43,916 nucleotides of DNA from Rhodospirillaceae bacterium (GTDB lineage: Bacteria > Pseudomonadota > Alphaproteobacteria > UBA8366). Below, piece after piece: positions 32,857 to 41,317 of the stretch. The DNA lies in NCBI GenBank assembly GCA_002716125.1, contig PAZH01000079.1, positions 103,644 to 147,559 on the forward strand, read 5' to 3'. The notes under the pieces are model-generated. The model ran no database searches. It saw only the letters and a program-made list of their open reading frames with translations, and was not told the DNA's origin. How positions within the stretch are numbered: the stretch's first letter is position 1; each line of letters begins with the position of its first letter. The translations under genes were made by a program, and so were the position numbers.

Positions 32857-33252
32857 TTTTATCCTCCCTTAGAGCGGCGTTTGCCGCGATAAGAACCGCC
32901 AGCTCAGATCCGACGATCCCTCGGCCTCGCGAACATATTTTTTAACGCCGCGAGATAAAGCGCAGGCTAGCGCTAAAGGCATGGAGGGACAAGGCGTTAT
33001 TCAGCGCGCAAGACTGACGTTTATCCCGTCCGTGATCCTAATCAGAAAGGCAGCGCGCGCGGGCTGCCGGCAATTTTCAGAATTTACGGAATGAAAAAAT
33101 TTTCTGGTAAATAATTTTCATGAAAACATATTAATTATCAATATCTTATTGATCATTTTCGCGGGCTGAACGTAGCTTCGTCACTGTCGATGGAGACGCC
33201 TCACAAGTGCGAGGCGTTGGAATTCATATTCTTGGCGAGAGGCTCAGCGAAA
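32857..33252. other. Divergent control region between dctP and aceA
   Basis: A 396-base gene-free stretch, markedly AT-rich from about 33070 to 33155 in an otherwise GC-rich window, as expected of a promoter region. It holds the palindromes TTTTCATGAAAA (33115-33126) and ATCAATATCTTATTGAT (33137-33153, 7-base arms). I cannot place -35/-10 boxes with confidence. Confidence 0.5.
33137..33153. promoter_or_regulatory. Palindrome upstream of aceA (possible operator)
   Basis: ATCAATATCTTATTGAT has perfect 7-base arms around TCT, about 100 bases before the aceA start; a second palindrome, TTTTCATGAAAA, lies 10 bases further up. The obvious candidate to bind one of them is the ScfR-like regulator encoded beyond aceA, but this is inference. 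Confidence 0.4.
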
Positions 33253-34650
33253 ATGAACGAGATCAGTATAGCGACCCCAATAGACGCGGAAGACCAAAGC
33301 GACTGCGATCAATTCGAGGCAACAACCCACCGCGATCGGCTGCGGACGGAATACGACGACGGCAACCCGGCAACGGTTTTCGCCGAAACCGATAGAATGC
33401 CCGACAAGAACGGTCGTTGGGCGAATGTACGCCGGGATTATACCGCTGCGGACGTGGAGCGTTTGCGCGGCTCCTTTCGAATTCGACACACGGTCGCGGA
33501 AGATGGTGCGCGCAAATTGTGGCAGCTCCTCCAAACCGAAGAGTTCGTCCCGACGTTCGGTGCGTTCACTGGCAATCAAGCGGTGCAACACGCCAAGGCC
33601 GGCCTCAAGGCGATCTATCTATCCGGTTGGCAGGTTGCGGCGGACGCAAATTCGGCCGGACAAATGTACCCCGACCAAAGCCTCTATCCGGTCGATAGCG
33701 TTCCCGCCGTTATTCGACGTATGAACCAGGCGCTGCGCCGGGCGGACGAAATACAGCATCTTGAGCGTTGCGACGGGGAATCGGATGAGCGGGTCGATTA
33801 CCGTTTGCCCATCATAGCCGATGCAGAAGCAGGTTTCGGCGGCCCGTTGAATGCGTTCGAACTTGCAAAGGCGATGATCGAGGCCGGCGCGTCCGGTATT
33901 CATTATGAAGATCAATTGGCGTCGGAGAAGAAATGCGGCCACCTCGGCGGTTAGGTCTTGGTGCCGACTTCTTCCTTCGTGCGTACGTTAAATGCGGCGC
34001 GGCTCGCTGCCGACGTGATGGACGTGCCAACGGTCATCATGGCGCGAACGGATGCGGATGCGGCCCGTCTGATGACCAGCGATGTCGACGAATACGATCG
34101 ACCGTTTCTCACGGGCGAACGAACGCCGGAAGGTTTTTTCGAAATCACGGGCGGACCGGAGATGGCGATTGCGCGCGGTTTAGCCTATGCCCCATATGCC
34201 GATCTGATCTGGTGCGAAACATCGACTCCGGATCTGGATGAGGCGCGAAAATTCGCCGAGGCTATAAAGCGCGAATTCCCCGATCAGATGCTGGCGTACA
34301 ATTGTTCACCTTTATTCAATTGGGCGAAACATCTGGATAAAACTCAAATGGAGACGTTTCAGCGAGAATTGGGTGCGATGGGTTATAAGTATCAGTTCAT
34401 CACTTTGGCAGGTTTCCATAGCCTTAATCACGCGACGTTTAAATTGGCGCAAGCTTACAAGGCGCGCGGTATGGCCGCGTACTCGGAGCTGCAGGAGGCG
34501 GAATTCGCATCCGAGAAAGACGGATATTCCGCGACACGCCATCAGCGCGAAGTCGGCACCGGATACTTTGATGCTGTTTCCAACACGGTTTCCGGCGGGC
34601 GATCGTCGACGACGGCCATGTCCGGTTCGACGGAGGCCGCGCAGTTCTAA
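33253..34650 (+). pseudogene. aceA: Isocitrate lyase, interrupted by one in-frame amber codon
   Basis: Isocitrate lyase of the glyoxylate shunt, 465 sense codons over one continuous frame except for TAG at 33952-33954. Conserved blocks flank the stop: [54 protein letters not shown] and catalytic [10 protein letters not shown] before it; [42 protein letters not shown] and [14 protein letters not shown] after it. The stop falls exactly on the invariant lysine of GGKVLVPT, so AAG to TAG explains it. No other defect is visible, so the lesion is recent, an error, or read through. Translated as is, the product would lack about half the barrel and be inactive. Confidence 0.85.
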
Positions 34651-34677
34651 ATCGCTTGCACAAAGCGGCGACTATTC

Positions 34678-34713
34678 GGCCGCCTGGTGCTTACGCGCCG
34701 GGCGGCCCTTTTT
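34678..34713 (+). terminator. Rho-independent terminator after aceA
   Basis: GGCCGCC (34678-34684) pairs with GGCGGCC (34701-34707) and the stem is extended by CGG/CCG-type pairs toward the loop; CTTTTT follows. It lies 28 bases after the aceA stop and touches the end of the convergent regulator gene. Confidence 0.75.
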
Positions 34714-36175
34714 ATCGGGCGGTTACGTAAGCCGAAAGACCACGCGAATTTTCGTCGATATCGAGGCGGTGATTCATCGGCGGGAACGCACGCTGGCGAC
34801 AGTCCATGCGCTCGCATGTGCGGCACGAGATTCCGACCGGGACCGCTTTCGCCGGATCATCCAAGTCGAGCCCGTCCCCGTAAACGAGGTCCGCCGCGTA
34901 ACGTGAATCGCACCCGAGACCGATAGAGTAGTAGCTCTCGGACACACCGTATCGGCCGCCTCTTTTCCGTACGGACCTTGCGATACAGAAGTAGGACGAC
35001 CCGTCCGGCCATTGTCCGAGCTGTGTGTGAATTCGGCCCGGAGTCATAAAAGCGGAGTAGACGTTCCAGCGCGGACAAGCGCCGCCGTGACGCGGAATTT
35101 GCAGCCCGGACGCGGAGAACCGTTTTGAGGTGTTGCCCGCGATATCGACGCGCAGCATATGGAAGGGGATGCCCTGCTGTCCGGGTTTGTGCAGTGTTGT
35201 CAGCCGATGGCAGACTTGCTCGAAACTCACGTCGAACCGGTGCTCAAGCATTTCTACGTCGTAGCGGACATTCTGTGCCGCGCTCAAGAACTCTTCGTAG
35301 GGCATGAGCAGCGCGGCCGCGAAGTAATTCGCGAGGGCAACACGCCCGAGCGCTCTGGTTTCGCCTTCGATTAAGTCGCCGGCGTCGAGGAGCTTCTCGA
35401 TTTCCTTGCTCGCACCCATTAAGCCGATCTGATGTGCGATCTGAAATTTCCGCGCTTTCAGAGACAACAATTCCGAAATCGCTAAGGTCCTGGATACGGG
35501 ATCGAAGCGACGAATCGTTCCGTGCCGGATGCTGCGCGCGGCTGCCGGCAAAATCGCAACGGAAATTCCTTCGAAGCGCCGCTCCACATAAGCAATGAGT
35601 TCGCGGTATGGGTCGGCACTCAGGCCCGCCTCTGCCCGAACGCGTGTTGCGGCATCTTCTAAACTTGGGAAGTAGTTGCTGTTGTCCTGAATAAAATCCG
35701 AGACTGCGTCGGAAGGCAGCGTGGAGTTTGCGACGAATTTCGTCTCGCCTTCCAAGCTCCGTTTCTCGGAGAGCGCTGCGAGATCGGATTTGACGCCACG
35801 GTACTCGTCGTACAGCGACAGGATCGCCCGTGCGACGACCGGATGCGCACCTGCGATGTCGTTCAAGTCGATGTTGGTCACGTCATGCTCGCCGAACGAG
35901 ACATCGCCAAACGCTTCCATCAAATCTGAAAGGAGACGGTCATCGTCGCTGTTCAGGAGGTCTCTTAACTCCACCCCGAACAAGTCCGCGAATTTGACGA
36001 GCAGTTCCGCCGGAATGCTTCGCTGGTTGTGCTCGATTAGGTTCAGATAGGGGGCCGAGATGCCGAGTTCTTCCGCGAGGCGGACTTGGGTCATGCCTTG
36101 GTTGCGCCGAAGACGCCGGACCGTTGACCCCAACCGGCGGTTCCGGTGTTTACGTTTCGCGGGTTTTATTTGCAT
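34712..36175 (-). CDS. XRE-family regulator of the ScfR/RamB type (short-chain fatty acyl regulator)
   Basis: A 487-residue regulator. An XRE helix-turn-helix lies at about 14-70 (VRRLRRNQGMTQVRLAEELG, SAPYLNLIEHNQRSIP); a middle IrrE/ImmA-like region (about 200-290, RKFQIAHQIGLM) lacks the HExxH zinc motif of active proteases; the C-terminal DUF2083-like part ends with a cysteine cluster, GISCRTCERMDCRQRAFPP. RamB and ScfR relatives control acetate and propionate genes, aceA among them, probably sensing an acyl-CoA. Convergence with aceA supports that role. The ATG at 36175 is chosen over a GTG at 36220. Confidence 0.88.
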   Translation of the reverse strand: MQIKPAKRKHRNRRLGSTVRRLRRNQGMTQVRLAEELGISAPYLNLIEHNQRSIPAELLVKFADLFGVELRDLLNSDDDRLLSDLMEAFGDVSFGEHDVTNIDLNDIAGAHPVVARAILSLYDEYRGVKSDLAALSEKRSLEGETKFVANSTLPSDAVSDFIQDNSNYFPSLEDAATRVRAEAGLSADPYRELIAYVERRFEGISVAILPAAARSIRHGTIRRFDPVSRTLAISELLSLKARKFQIAHQIGLMGASKEIEKLLDAGDLIEGETRALGRVALANYFAAALLMPYEEFLSAAQNVRYDVEMLEHRFDVSFEQVCHRLTTLHKPGQQGIPFHMLRVDIAGNTSKRFSASGLQIPRHGGACPRWNVYSAFMTPGRIHTQLGQWPDGSSYFCIARSVRKRGGRYGVSESYYSIGLGCDSRYAADLVYGDGLDLDDPAKAVPVGISCRTCERMDCRQRAFPPMNHRLDIDENSRGLSAYVTAR

Positions 36176-36335
36176 CGCAGCATGCCTGCTTGGTTTGCGA
36201 GCAATCGGATTGCAGCCCACATTCGTCAGAAAGCGCTAAAAATTAACGAATATAAGCAATCGAATCAAACGTAGATTCGATTGAGTAGACTGTGTTCTTT
36301 CTATGCTGCGATGCAATAAATTTGTACGCGATTTC

Positions 36336-37631
36336 TTATCCGAAGAGGTCGAGCCCCAATTTTCCGGCGGACCAGCGCGCCGCCGCCAGAAGACTGGCTT
36401 CCGAACCGCGCAGCGACGCCAATTGTATGCCGAGCGGCAAGCCCTTAGGCCCCTTGTCGACGGGGATATGCAAACACGGAACATGCAAGAGGGTCCAAAG
36501 CCGGTTGAACTCTGCGCTGCCGGTATGGCTGAGCCCTTCCGGTGCTTCGCCGGGCGCCGGGAGCGTAATGATGATTTCATCCGGGTCGATGATGTCGTGT
36601 AGCCGGCGGCGGCACGCTTCGGCGAGGGCCGTTGCTTCGACGTATTTTTGCAGTCCGTATCCACGGCCTTCTTCGACCAGTTCCCGGGTTGGTGCTGGAA
36701 TATCGTCCCAATGATTTTCGATTTCCCACGCAATGGCGGACAGCGGCTCGACCGCGCCGATGACCGTATGCGCGTCGAAAAGGTCGGGGTAGGGGGCGGG
36801 TAGATCGAGTTCTCGTGTTTGAGCGCCGGCATTGCCCAGTTTGCCGAACACCTCTTCGACGAGATCGCGTGCGGGCTGGTCGGCTTGCGCCCAACTCGTG
36901 GTGCGGATTAGCGTGATCTTGGGTGCGGCCGTATCGTCGCCAACGGGCAGGGTGCCGCGTAATCCTTGGAGTGCCGCACCGGCGATCGGGATATCGTCCA
37001 GGCTACGGACATAGAATCCGAGCGTGTCGAGGGTTGCGGATATTTGTTTTGTGCCGCCAAAATTGATCGCGTCGAAAGCGGGTTTGTAGGCGAGCACGCC
37101 GCAATAGGCGCCCGGCCGCAGGACGGAACCACCCGTTTGCGTGCCGAGTGCCAACGGGATCATGCCGTCCGCGACTGCGGCGGCAGAGCCGCTCGACGAG
37201 CCGCCCGGCGAATGGCCAGGGTTGTGGGGGTTTCGCGTCGGTCCGGGATTGCGGTGAGCAAACGTGGTCGTCACCGTTTTGCCGAGAATGTTCCCGCCCG
37301 CGTTCTTGATGGTTGAAACGACCGCGGCATCGACGGGCGGACGATATCCTTTATAGATGACCGAGTTGTACTCCGTACCAAAATCGGCGGTTTCGATAAT
37401 ATCCTTCAGTCCGACCGGAATGCCGCCGAGGGCGCCGGACCGGCCGGCGGCATCCAGCGCCTTCGCCTTTGCACGGGCGGCCTCCCGGTCCATCGTTACC
37501 CAAGCGAGTACATCGGGCTCTCGCGCATCGATACGCTCGAGACATGCCTCGAGAAGCGCTGCTGCGGTCAAATCGCCGGATTCCATGGCGCGCTGCGCTG
37601 CTGAAAGGGAGAGTTGTGCCGGGTCGGTCAT
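36336..37631 (-). CDS. Amidase signature family protein
   Basis: A 431-residue amidase. The Ser-cisSer-Lys triad is visible: Lys76 in PVGLKDI, cis-Ser145 in SPGGSSSGSAAA and nucleophile Ser169 in GTQTGGSVLRPG. The protein is shorter than GatA and lacks its C-terminal features, so it is a stand-alone amide or urea-type hydrolase of unknown substrate rather than a tRNA amidotransferase subunit. AAGGCAG precedes the ATG. It is transcribed alone. Confidence 0.9.
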   Translation of the reverse strand: MTDPAQLSLSAAQRAMESGDLTAAALLEACLERIDAREPDVLAWVTMDREAARAKAKALDAAGRSGALGGIPVGLKDIIETADFGTEYNSVIYKGYRPPVDAAVVSTIKNAGGNILGKTVTTTFAHRNPGPTRNPHNPGHSPGGSSSGSAAAVADGMIPLALGTQTGGSVLRPGAYCGVLAYKPAFDAINFGGTKQISATLDTLGFYVRSLDDIPIAGAALQGLRGTLPVGDDTAAPKITLIRTTSWAQADQPARDLVEEVFGKLGNAGAQTRELDLPAPYPDLFDAHTVIGAVEPLSAIAWEIENHWDDIPAPTRELVEEGRGYGLQKYVEATALAEACRRRLHDIIDPDEIIITLPAPGEAPEGLSHTGSAEFNRLWTLLHVPCLHIPVDKGPKGLPLGIQLASLRGSEASLLAAARWSAGKLGLDLFG

Positions 37632-37712
37632 GGGTCTGCCTTATAGATGTATCTGTCGTTCGATAGCGACTTATGTCCCGTCCGGATTTCGGCGAGCGGC
37701 ATGCCTTATCCA

Positions 37713-37741
37713 TTGCCTTCCGCTTTCGGCTCCGATATAAG
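37713..37741 (+). promoter_or_regulatory. Sigma-70-type promoter of the tRNA-Pro gene
   Basis: TTGCCT (37713-37718) and TATAAG (37736-37741) are separated by exactly 17 bases, close to the housekeeping consensus. The expected start, six to eight bases later, lies about nine bases before the mature tRNA. Confidence 0.7.
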
Positions 37742-37756
37742 GCCGTCCACCACCGC

Positions 37757-37833
37757 CGGGGAGTAGCTCAGCCTGGTAGAGCACTGTCTTCGGGAGGCAG
37801 GGGCCGGTGGTTCGAATCCACTCTCCCCGACCA
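37757..37833 (+). tRNA. tRNA-Pro (anticodon CGG)
   Basis: A full cloverleaf of 77 bases with encoded CCA. The acceptor stem is CGGGGAG/CTCCCCG, the D arm starts GCTC...GAGC, the anticodon stem is CTGTC/GGCAG with loop TTCGGGA (anticodon CGG, reading CCG), and the T arm contains GGTTCGAATCC. The first base C1 pairs with G72, as in bacterial tRNA-Pro. Confidence 0.95.
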
Positions 37834-37835
37834 AT

Positions 37836-37872
37836 AAAAGGGCCCTTTGCTGAGCTGGGCCCTTTTGCTTTT
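37836..37872 (+). terminator. Rho-independent terminator of the tRNA-Pro gene
   Basis: AAAAGGGCCC (37836-37845) pairs with GGGCCCTTTT (37857-37866), with an 11-base loop, followed by GCTTTT. It starts two bases after the CCA end of the tRNA. Confidence 0.85.
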
Positions 37873-38013
37873 CCGGGCCGCACGATTTGACCGATTGCGA
37901 ATCTCCGTCATGCTATGCGGGAGACAGCGATGCAGGACGGAGAAAGGTTCGCATGCCGGATGACGCAGTCCTAAAGGCGCCCTTTTCGATGACCGAAATT
38001 TTGGGGGGACGGT

Positions 38014-38874
38014 TTGCCGGCGCGTATCGACGTATTGGACGTTGGTGCCTATGCGGAAGGCGTGCCGCGGTTCGAACCTTTAAGCCAGCTCGGAATTAGC
38101 CGGGTCACGGGATTCGACGCCAATCCGCAAGCCGCCGCCGAGGCGGAAGCCGTACTGCCGCCGGGGTCCCGCGTGCTGCCATATGCCCTCGGCGATGGAA
38201 ACCCAGCAACGCTGCATATCACGCTCTATCGCGGTTGCTCCTCTCTCTTCGAACCGAATGCAGACGTTATCGATATGTTTGAGTCGATGTCTGCCGTTAA
38301 TGAAGACGGCAACTTTCGCGTCGTCGATCGGTTACCCGTTTCGACCTATCGTCTCGATGATATCGAGGAATGTCCCAAGCCCGACTTCGTAAAGCTCGAT
38401 GTGCAGGGTGCCGAGCTCCTGATTTTGGAGAACGGTCCAGAGAAGATTTCGGATGCCGTTGTGGTTGAGACCGAAGTCGAATTTGTCGAGGTCTATCGTG
38501 GGCAACCGCTGTTCGGCGAGCTTCAGATGTTTATGCGCGATCAGGGATATGTGTTGCATAAACTCGTGGATATTACAGGGCGCAATTTTCGACCGATTGC
38601 GACAAGCGACCCAACGGATGCGACCAGTCAATTTCTATGGGCGGATGCGGTCTTTGTGAAAGACTTCTCGAAGCTTGAACGGTTTACGCCTGAACAGATG
38701 TTGAAAGCGGCCACGATCCTTCACGAGGTCTATCTTTCGTACGATCTTGTCTATATTTTTCTCTACGCCTATGACTACATGGGCGGATCCGAATTTGCCG
38801 CTGCTTACCGCGATTCCGTTGGTTTTGTTGAAGAATTACCTCGTGCGTTCGCGAATGTCCGGCGGCAACTCTGA
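38014..38874 (+). CDS. FkbM-family methyltransferase (5' end probably frameshifted)
   Basis: A 286-residue methyltransferase of the FkbM family. Motifs: IDVLDVGAYAEGVPRFEPL for AdoMet, GFDANPQAA for the ribose acid, LYRGCSSLFEPN and KLDVQGAELLILENG, the family signature. It probably O-methylates a sugar or polyketide-like acceptor. As written, the only start is a TTG at 38014. A much better start, ATG 37953 with GGAGAAAGG, lies in another frame; removing one G from the G6 run at 38003-38008 would join the two as MPDDAVLKAPFSMTEILGDG leading straight into LPARIDVLDVG. See findings. Confidence 0.82.
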   Translation: MPARIDVLDVGAYAEGVPRFEPLSQLGISRVTGFDANPQAAAEAEAVLPPGSRVLPYALGDGNPATLHITLYRGCSSLFEPNADVIDMFESMSAVNEDGNFRVVDRLPVSTYRLDDIEECPKPDFVKLDVQGAELLILENGPEKISDAVVVETEVEFVEVYRGQPLFGELQMFMRDQGYVLHKLVDITGRNFRPIATSDPTDATSQFLWADAVFVKDFSKLERFTPEQMLKAATILHEVYLSYDLVYIFLYAYDYMGGSEFAAAYRDSVGFVEELPRAFANVRRQL

Positions 38875-38901
38875 GTTTCCAATGACACAGGCTTAAGAAA
38901 C

Positions 38902-39648
38902 ATGACGAAGACAGTCTTTGCCGGAAGACGCGCGATTGTTACGGGCGCGGCACAAGGGATCGGCCGCGCGATCGCAGAACGTTTGCACGACGGCGGTGCG
39001 CAGGTTTGCTTGTGGGACATGGATGCCGCCCTGGCATCCGCGGCGGCGGCGGAAATGGGCGAGGGTGCGACCGCTCGCGCCGTCGACGTGACGGACGACA
39101 AGGCCGTTGCAGATGCCGCCGCGGCAACAGCCGAGCAAATCGGCGGGATCGATATCCTGGTCAATAACGCCGGCATTTCGGGGCCCAACGTCCCGACATG
39201 GGAGTACCCGGTCGACGATTGGCGGCAAGTCCTCGACATCGATTTGAACGGCGTTTTTTATTGCTGCCGGGCAATTGTACCGATCATGCTGAAGGGCGAC
39301 TATGGCCGGATCGTGAATATTGCTTCGGTTGCGGGTAAGGAAGGCAATCCGAATGCACCCGCATATAGCGCGGCGAAAGCGGGCGTGATCGGGCTTACGA
39401 AGTCGCTCGGTAAGGAGCTGGCGGAATCCAATATCCGCGTGAATTGTGTAACGCCCGCGGTCGCGAAAACGCGGATTTTCGATCAAATGACGGAAGAGCA
39501 TATCGGTTATATGCTCTCGAAAATTCCGATGGGTCGATTTGTGGATGTTGCGGAGATTGCCGCACTTGTCGTCTGGCTGAGTTCGGAAGAATGCTCCTTC
39601 TCGACGGGTGCGGTCTTCGACATAACCGGCGGTCGTTCTACATATTGA
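38902..39648 (+). CDS. SDR-family oxidoreductase, FabG-like
   Basis: A 248-residue classical short-chain dehydrogenase. The cofactor motif is TGAAQGIG (14-21), NNAG is at 88-91, the catalytic set is Asn116, Ser142, Tyr155 and Lys159 (PAYSAAKAG), and the C terminus has SSEECSFSTGAVFDITGGRS. Asp40 in VCLWDM after the second strand favours NAD over NADP. The substrate is unknown. It lies 27 bases after the FkbM methyltransferase gene and may share its transcript. Confidence 0.9.
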   Translation: MTKTVFAGRRAIVTGAAQGIGRAIAERLHDGGAQVCLWDMDAALASAAAAEMGEGATARAVDVTDDKAVADAAAATAEQIGGIDILVNNAGISGPNVPTWEYPVDDWRQVLDIDLNGVFYCCRAIVPIMLKGDYGRIVNIASVAGKEGNPNAPAYSAAKAGVIGLTKSLGKELAESNIRVNCVTPAVAKTRIFDQMTEEHIGYMLSKIPMGRFVDVAEIAALVVWLSSEECSFSTGAVFDITGGRSTY

Positions 39649-39719
39649 TTGTCGGAGTCGCGTCGCCCGCACTTTTGTGTTAAAGTTCTGTTTCGATACA
39701 GGATTGCGGAGCGTGCCGA

Positions 39720-40301
39720 ATGTCGGATATCGGCGGCATTGGAAATTTTGCGAATGATCCGTTCGCCGCGTCTTTGCAGCGGCAGCAAGGCGATCCTGCA
39801 CTTGAGCAGCAGCAACAGGCTCAAGAGCAAGCGCGGCAGCGCGCGCAGGAAGCGTTGGGTCTATCGGAAAGCGGCAGCCGGAGTTTGCGTGAACGCGAAC
39901 GGAACGAAATCCTGGAACGGGCGGGTCCCGGCCTCCGTCAAGAAGAGGCCAATCGCGAAGGGGATTCGCCCCGCTTGCGTCAATTGTCGGACGAGACGGC
40001 GGAGATCGATACGGCGCGCATTCAGCAAGAGCGTCGAGGCCCGACCCCGGAAGACGAGCCTCGGACCGGCACCGAGGAGGATCAAGTCCGTCTGAGTGAA
40101 GAAGCGCAGCGCCGCTTAGCACAAGAAACGCCGGCCCCACCACCGCCCGGCGAAGCGATTGTGCCGGAGCCTGACGATCCTTTTACAGTCGATACACCGC
40201 GTGAAAGGCAAGAAGCCGACTTATCGGATCAGATCGATCGTGGCCGGAATGAAACGCAGGCCGGGCGCCAGATCGGCCAAGTCCTGGATCAATTCTCTTA
40301 G
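39720..40301 (+). CDS. Disordered, Gln/Glu/Arg-rich protein of unknown function
   Basis: A 193-residue protein with no signal, helix or known motif that I recognise. It is rich in Gln, Glu, Arg and Pro: LQRQQGDPALEQQQQAQEQA near the start, alternating acidic and basic stretches in the middle, and an amphipathic LSEEAQRRLAQE followed by PAPPPPGE. Most of it should be disordered or coiled. GGAG stands nine bases before the ATG, and the frame is open across the gap between well-placed neighbours, which supports a real gene. It converges on the small membrane protein gene with six bases between. Confidence 0.65.
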   Translation: MSDIGGIGNFANDPFAASLQRQQGDPALEQQQQAQEQARQRAQEALGLSESGSRSLRERERNEILERAGPGLRQEEANREGDSPRLRQLSDETAEIDTARIQQERRGPTPEDEPRTGTEEDQVRLSEEAQRRLAQETPAPPPPGEAIVPEPDDPFTVDTPRERQEADLSDQIDRGRNETQAGRQIGQVLDQFS

Positions 40302-40307
40302 GCGTGC

Positions 40308-40487
40308 CTATTCCGGGGCTTCGTCTGACGTCTCCGGGAATATCCATATCGCAATCACCATGAATATCCCCAGGCCGGCGGCGACCCAGGCGAGGGTTTC
40401 GTTCGCCAGCGACTGCTCGAAACGATAGACGCCGGCAGCGACCAAAAGAACGAATAGCGAAATGGCGAGTTTAAGTGCTGTGGGCAT
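40308..40487 (-). CDS. 59-aa two-helix membrane protein coupled to the sterol desaturase gene
   Basis: A short open frame of 59 residues starting MPTALKLAISLFVLLVAAGV and ending PETSDEAPE. Two hydrophobic helices are visible (about 4-20 and 32-50), with an acidic tail. The ATG comes three bases after the TGA of the desaturase-family gene (TGAACCATG), and GGAG inside the end of that gene serves as ribosome site, so translation is likely coupled. No family is recognised; it may be an accessory subunit of the membrane enzyme. Confidence 0.65.
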   Translation of the reverse strand: MPTALKLAISLFVLLVAAGVYRFEQSLANETLAWVAAGLGIFMVIAIWIFPETSDEAPE

Positions 40488-40490
40488 GGT

Positions 40491-41258
40491 TCACTCCGCT
40501 GCCATGGGATGGGCCGCCGCCTCATCCGGCGAAATAGGCCTAGTGTTTAGGTCGGCCTTCAATTGTTTCGTCGAATAACCGTTGAAGATATGGCCAATGA
40601 GGCCGCGGTCTAAATCGGAGGTTCCGAACAGCCAATCCGCGACGGGGAAGGTCAGGTTCATGTTCACCTCCATCATGAGGTGACTGTTATGATGCGCCGT
40701 ATGATGGCGCCGCAGCGTGTTCACGAAGGGACAGTGACGCACGAACCAATTCTCGTCCACGTGACAGCAGAAGTGCATAAACTCATAGACGAGGTACATG
40801 CCGGTCGTCGTGCACATCATCAACATGCCGACGTTTGGAGAGATGAGCCACGCCAAAAGCAATCCGCCCGGTAGCGACATCAAGATAAAAACGACCATTG
40901 CATATGGCGGAAAGAACGTAACACGCCAGTCGCGATGTCCGTTGAACCGCATCTCATTGTCCGTGAAGAACTTATGATGGTTCAGCGTATGCCGACTGTA
41001 GATGGCGGCCAGCGCCGCGTTTTTTTGTGGTCGGTGCATGATCTCTTTGTGCAAGAACCACTCGAAGATGTTGCAGAGAAGGGCGATGGCTGGGATCGTG
41101 AACCATTCCCACCAAAGCACGTTCTCAATATGCCCGATGTAAATATACATCGCCGGAATGCCGATGGCGTAGATCACGAAGACGTGGACATAGCCATTGT
41201 ACCAACCCGCCACACGCGATCGGTAGTCCTGCCGGAAATTGAGCTGTCTGTCTGTCAT
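40491..41258 (-). CDS. Sterol desaturase/fatty acid hydroxylase family protein
   Basis: A 255-residue di-iron membrane enzyme. Hydrophobic helices surround the histidine clusters: HKEIMH (70-75), HTLNHH (90-95), MHFCCH (161-166) and HHTAHH (185-190), which together supply the iron ligands of the family. It inserts oxygen at an unactivated carbon of a lipid; the substrate, which could be a hopanoid, sterol or fatty acyl chain, is not evident. An AT-rich stretch with palindromes lies upstream. The downstream gene is the coupled 59-aa membrane protein. Confidence 0.88.
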   Translation of the reverse strand: MTDRQLNFRQDYRSRVAGWYNGYVHVFVIYAIGIPAMYIYIGHIENVLWWEWFTIPAIALLCNIFEWFLHKEIMHRPQKNAALAAIYSRHTLNHHKFFTDNEMRFNGHRDWRVTFFPPYAMVVFILMSLPGGLLLAWLISPNVGMLMMCTTTGMYLVYEFMHFCCHVDENWFVRHCPFVNTLRRHHTAHHNSHLMMEVNMNLTFPVADWLFGTSDLDRGLIGHIFNGYSTKQLKADLNTRPISPDEAAAHPMAAE

Positions 41259-41286
41259 TATCGAAGATGTCCCCCTTTAAGGCATT

Positions 41287-41317
41287 CAATATTATTAAAT
41301 ATATTGGTGATATATCA
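41287..41317. promoter_or_regulatory. AT-rich palindromes upstream of the desaturase gene
   Basis: CAATAT (41287-41292) and ATATTG (41301-41306) form an inverted repeat with 8-base spacer, directly followed by the 10-base palindrome TGATATATCA (41308-41317). They stand 30-60 bases before the start codon in a GC-poor patch, as a promoter or operator would. The rest of the gap up to 41453 shows no gene. Confidence 0.35.

Noticed and set aside
33952-33954. Amber codon in aceA as pyrrolysine or other recoding
   Set aside because: Many genes in the window end with TAG, no pyl-type gene is visible, and a single AAG to TAG change explains the site.
38893-40143. 416-codon open frame on the minus strand
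   Set aside because: It lies opposite the SDR and the disordered protein gene, and its sequence is Arg/Pro/His-rich without motifs.
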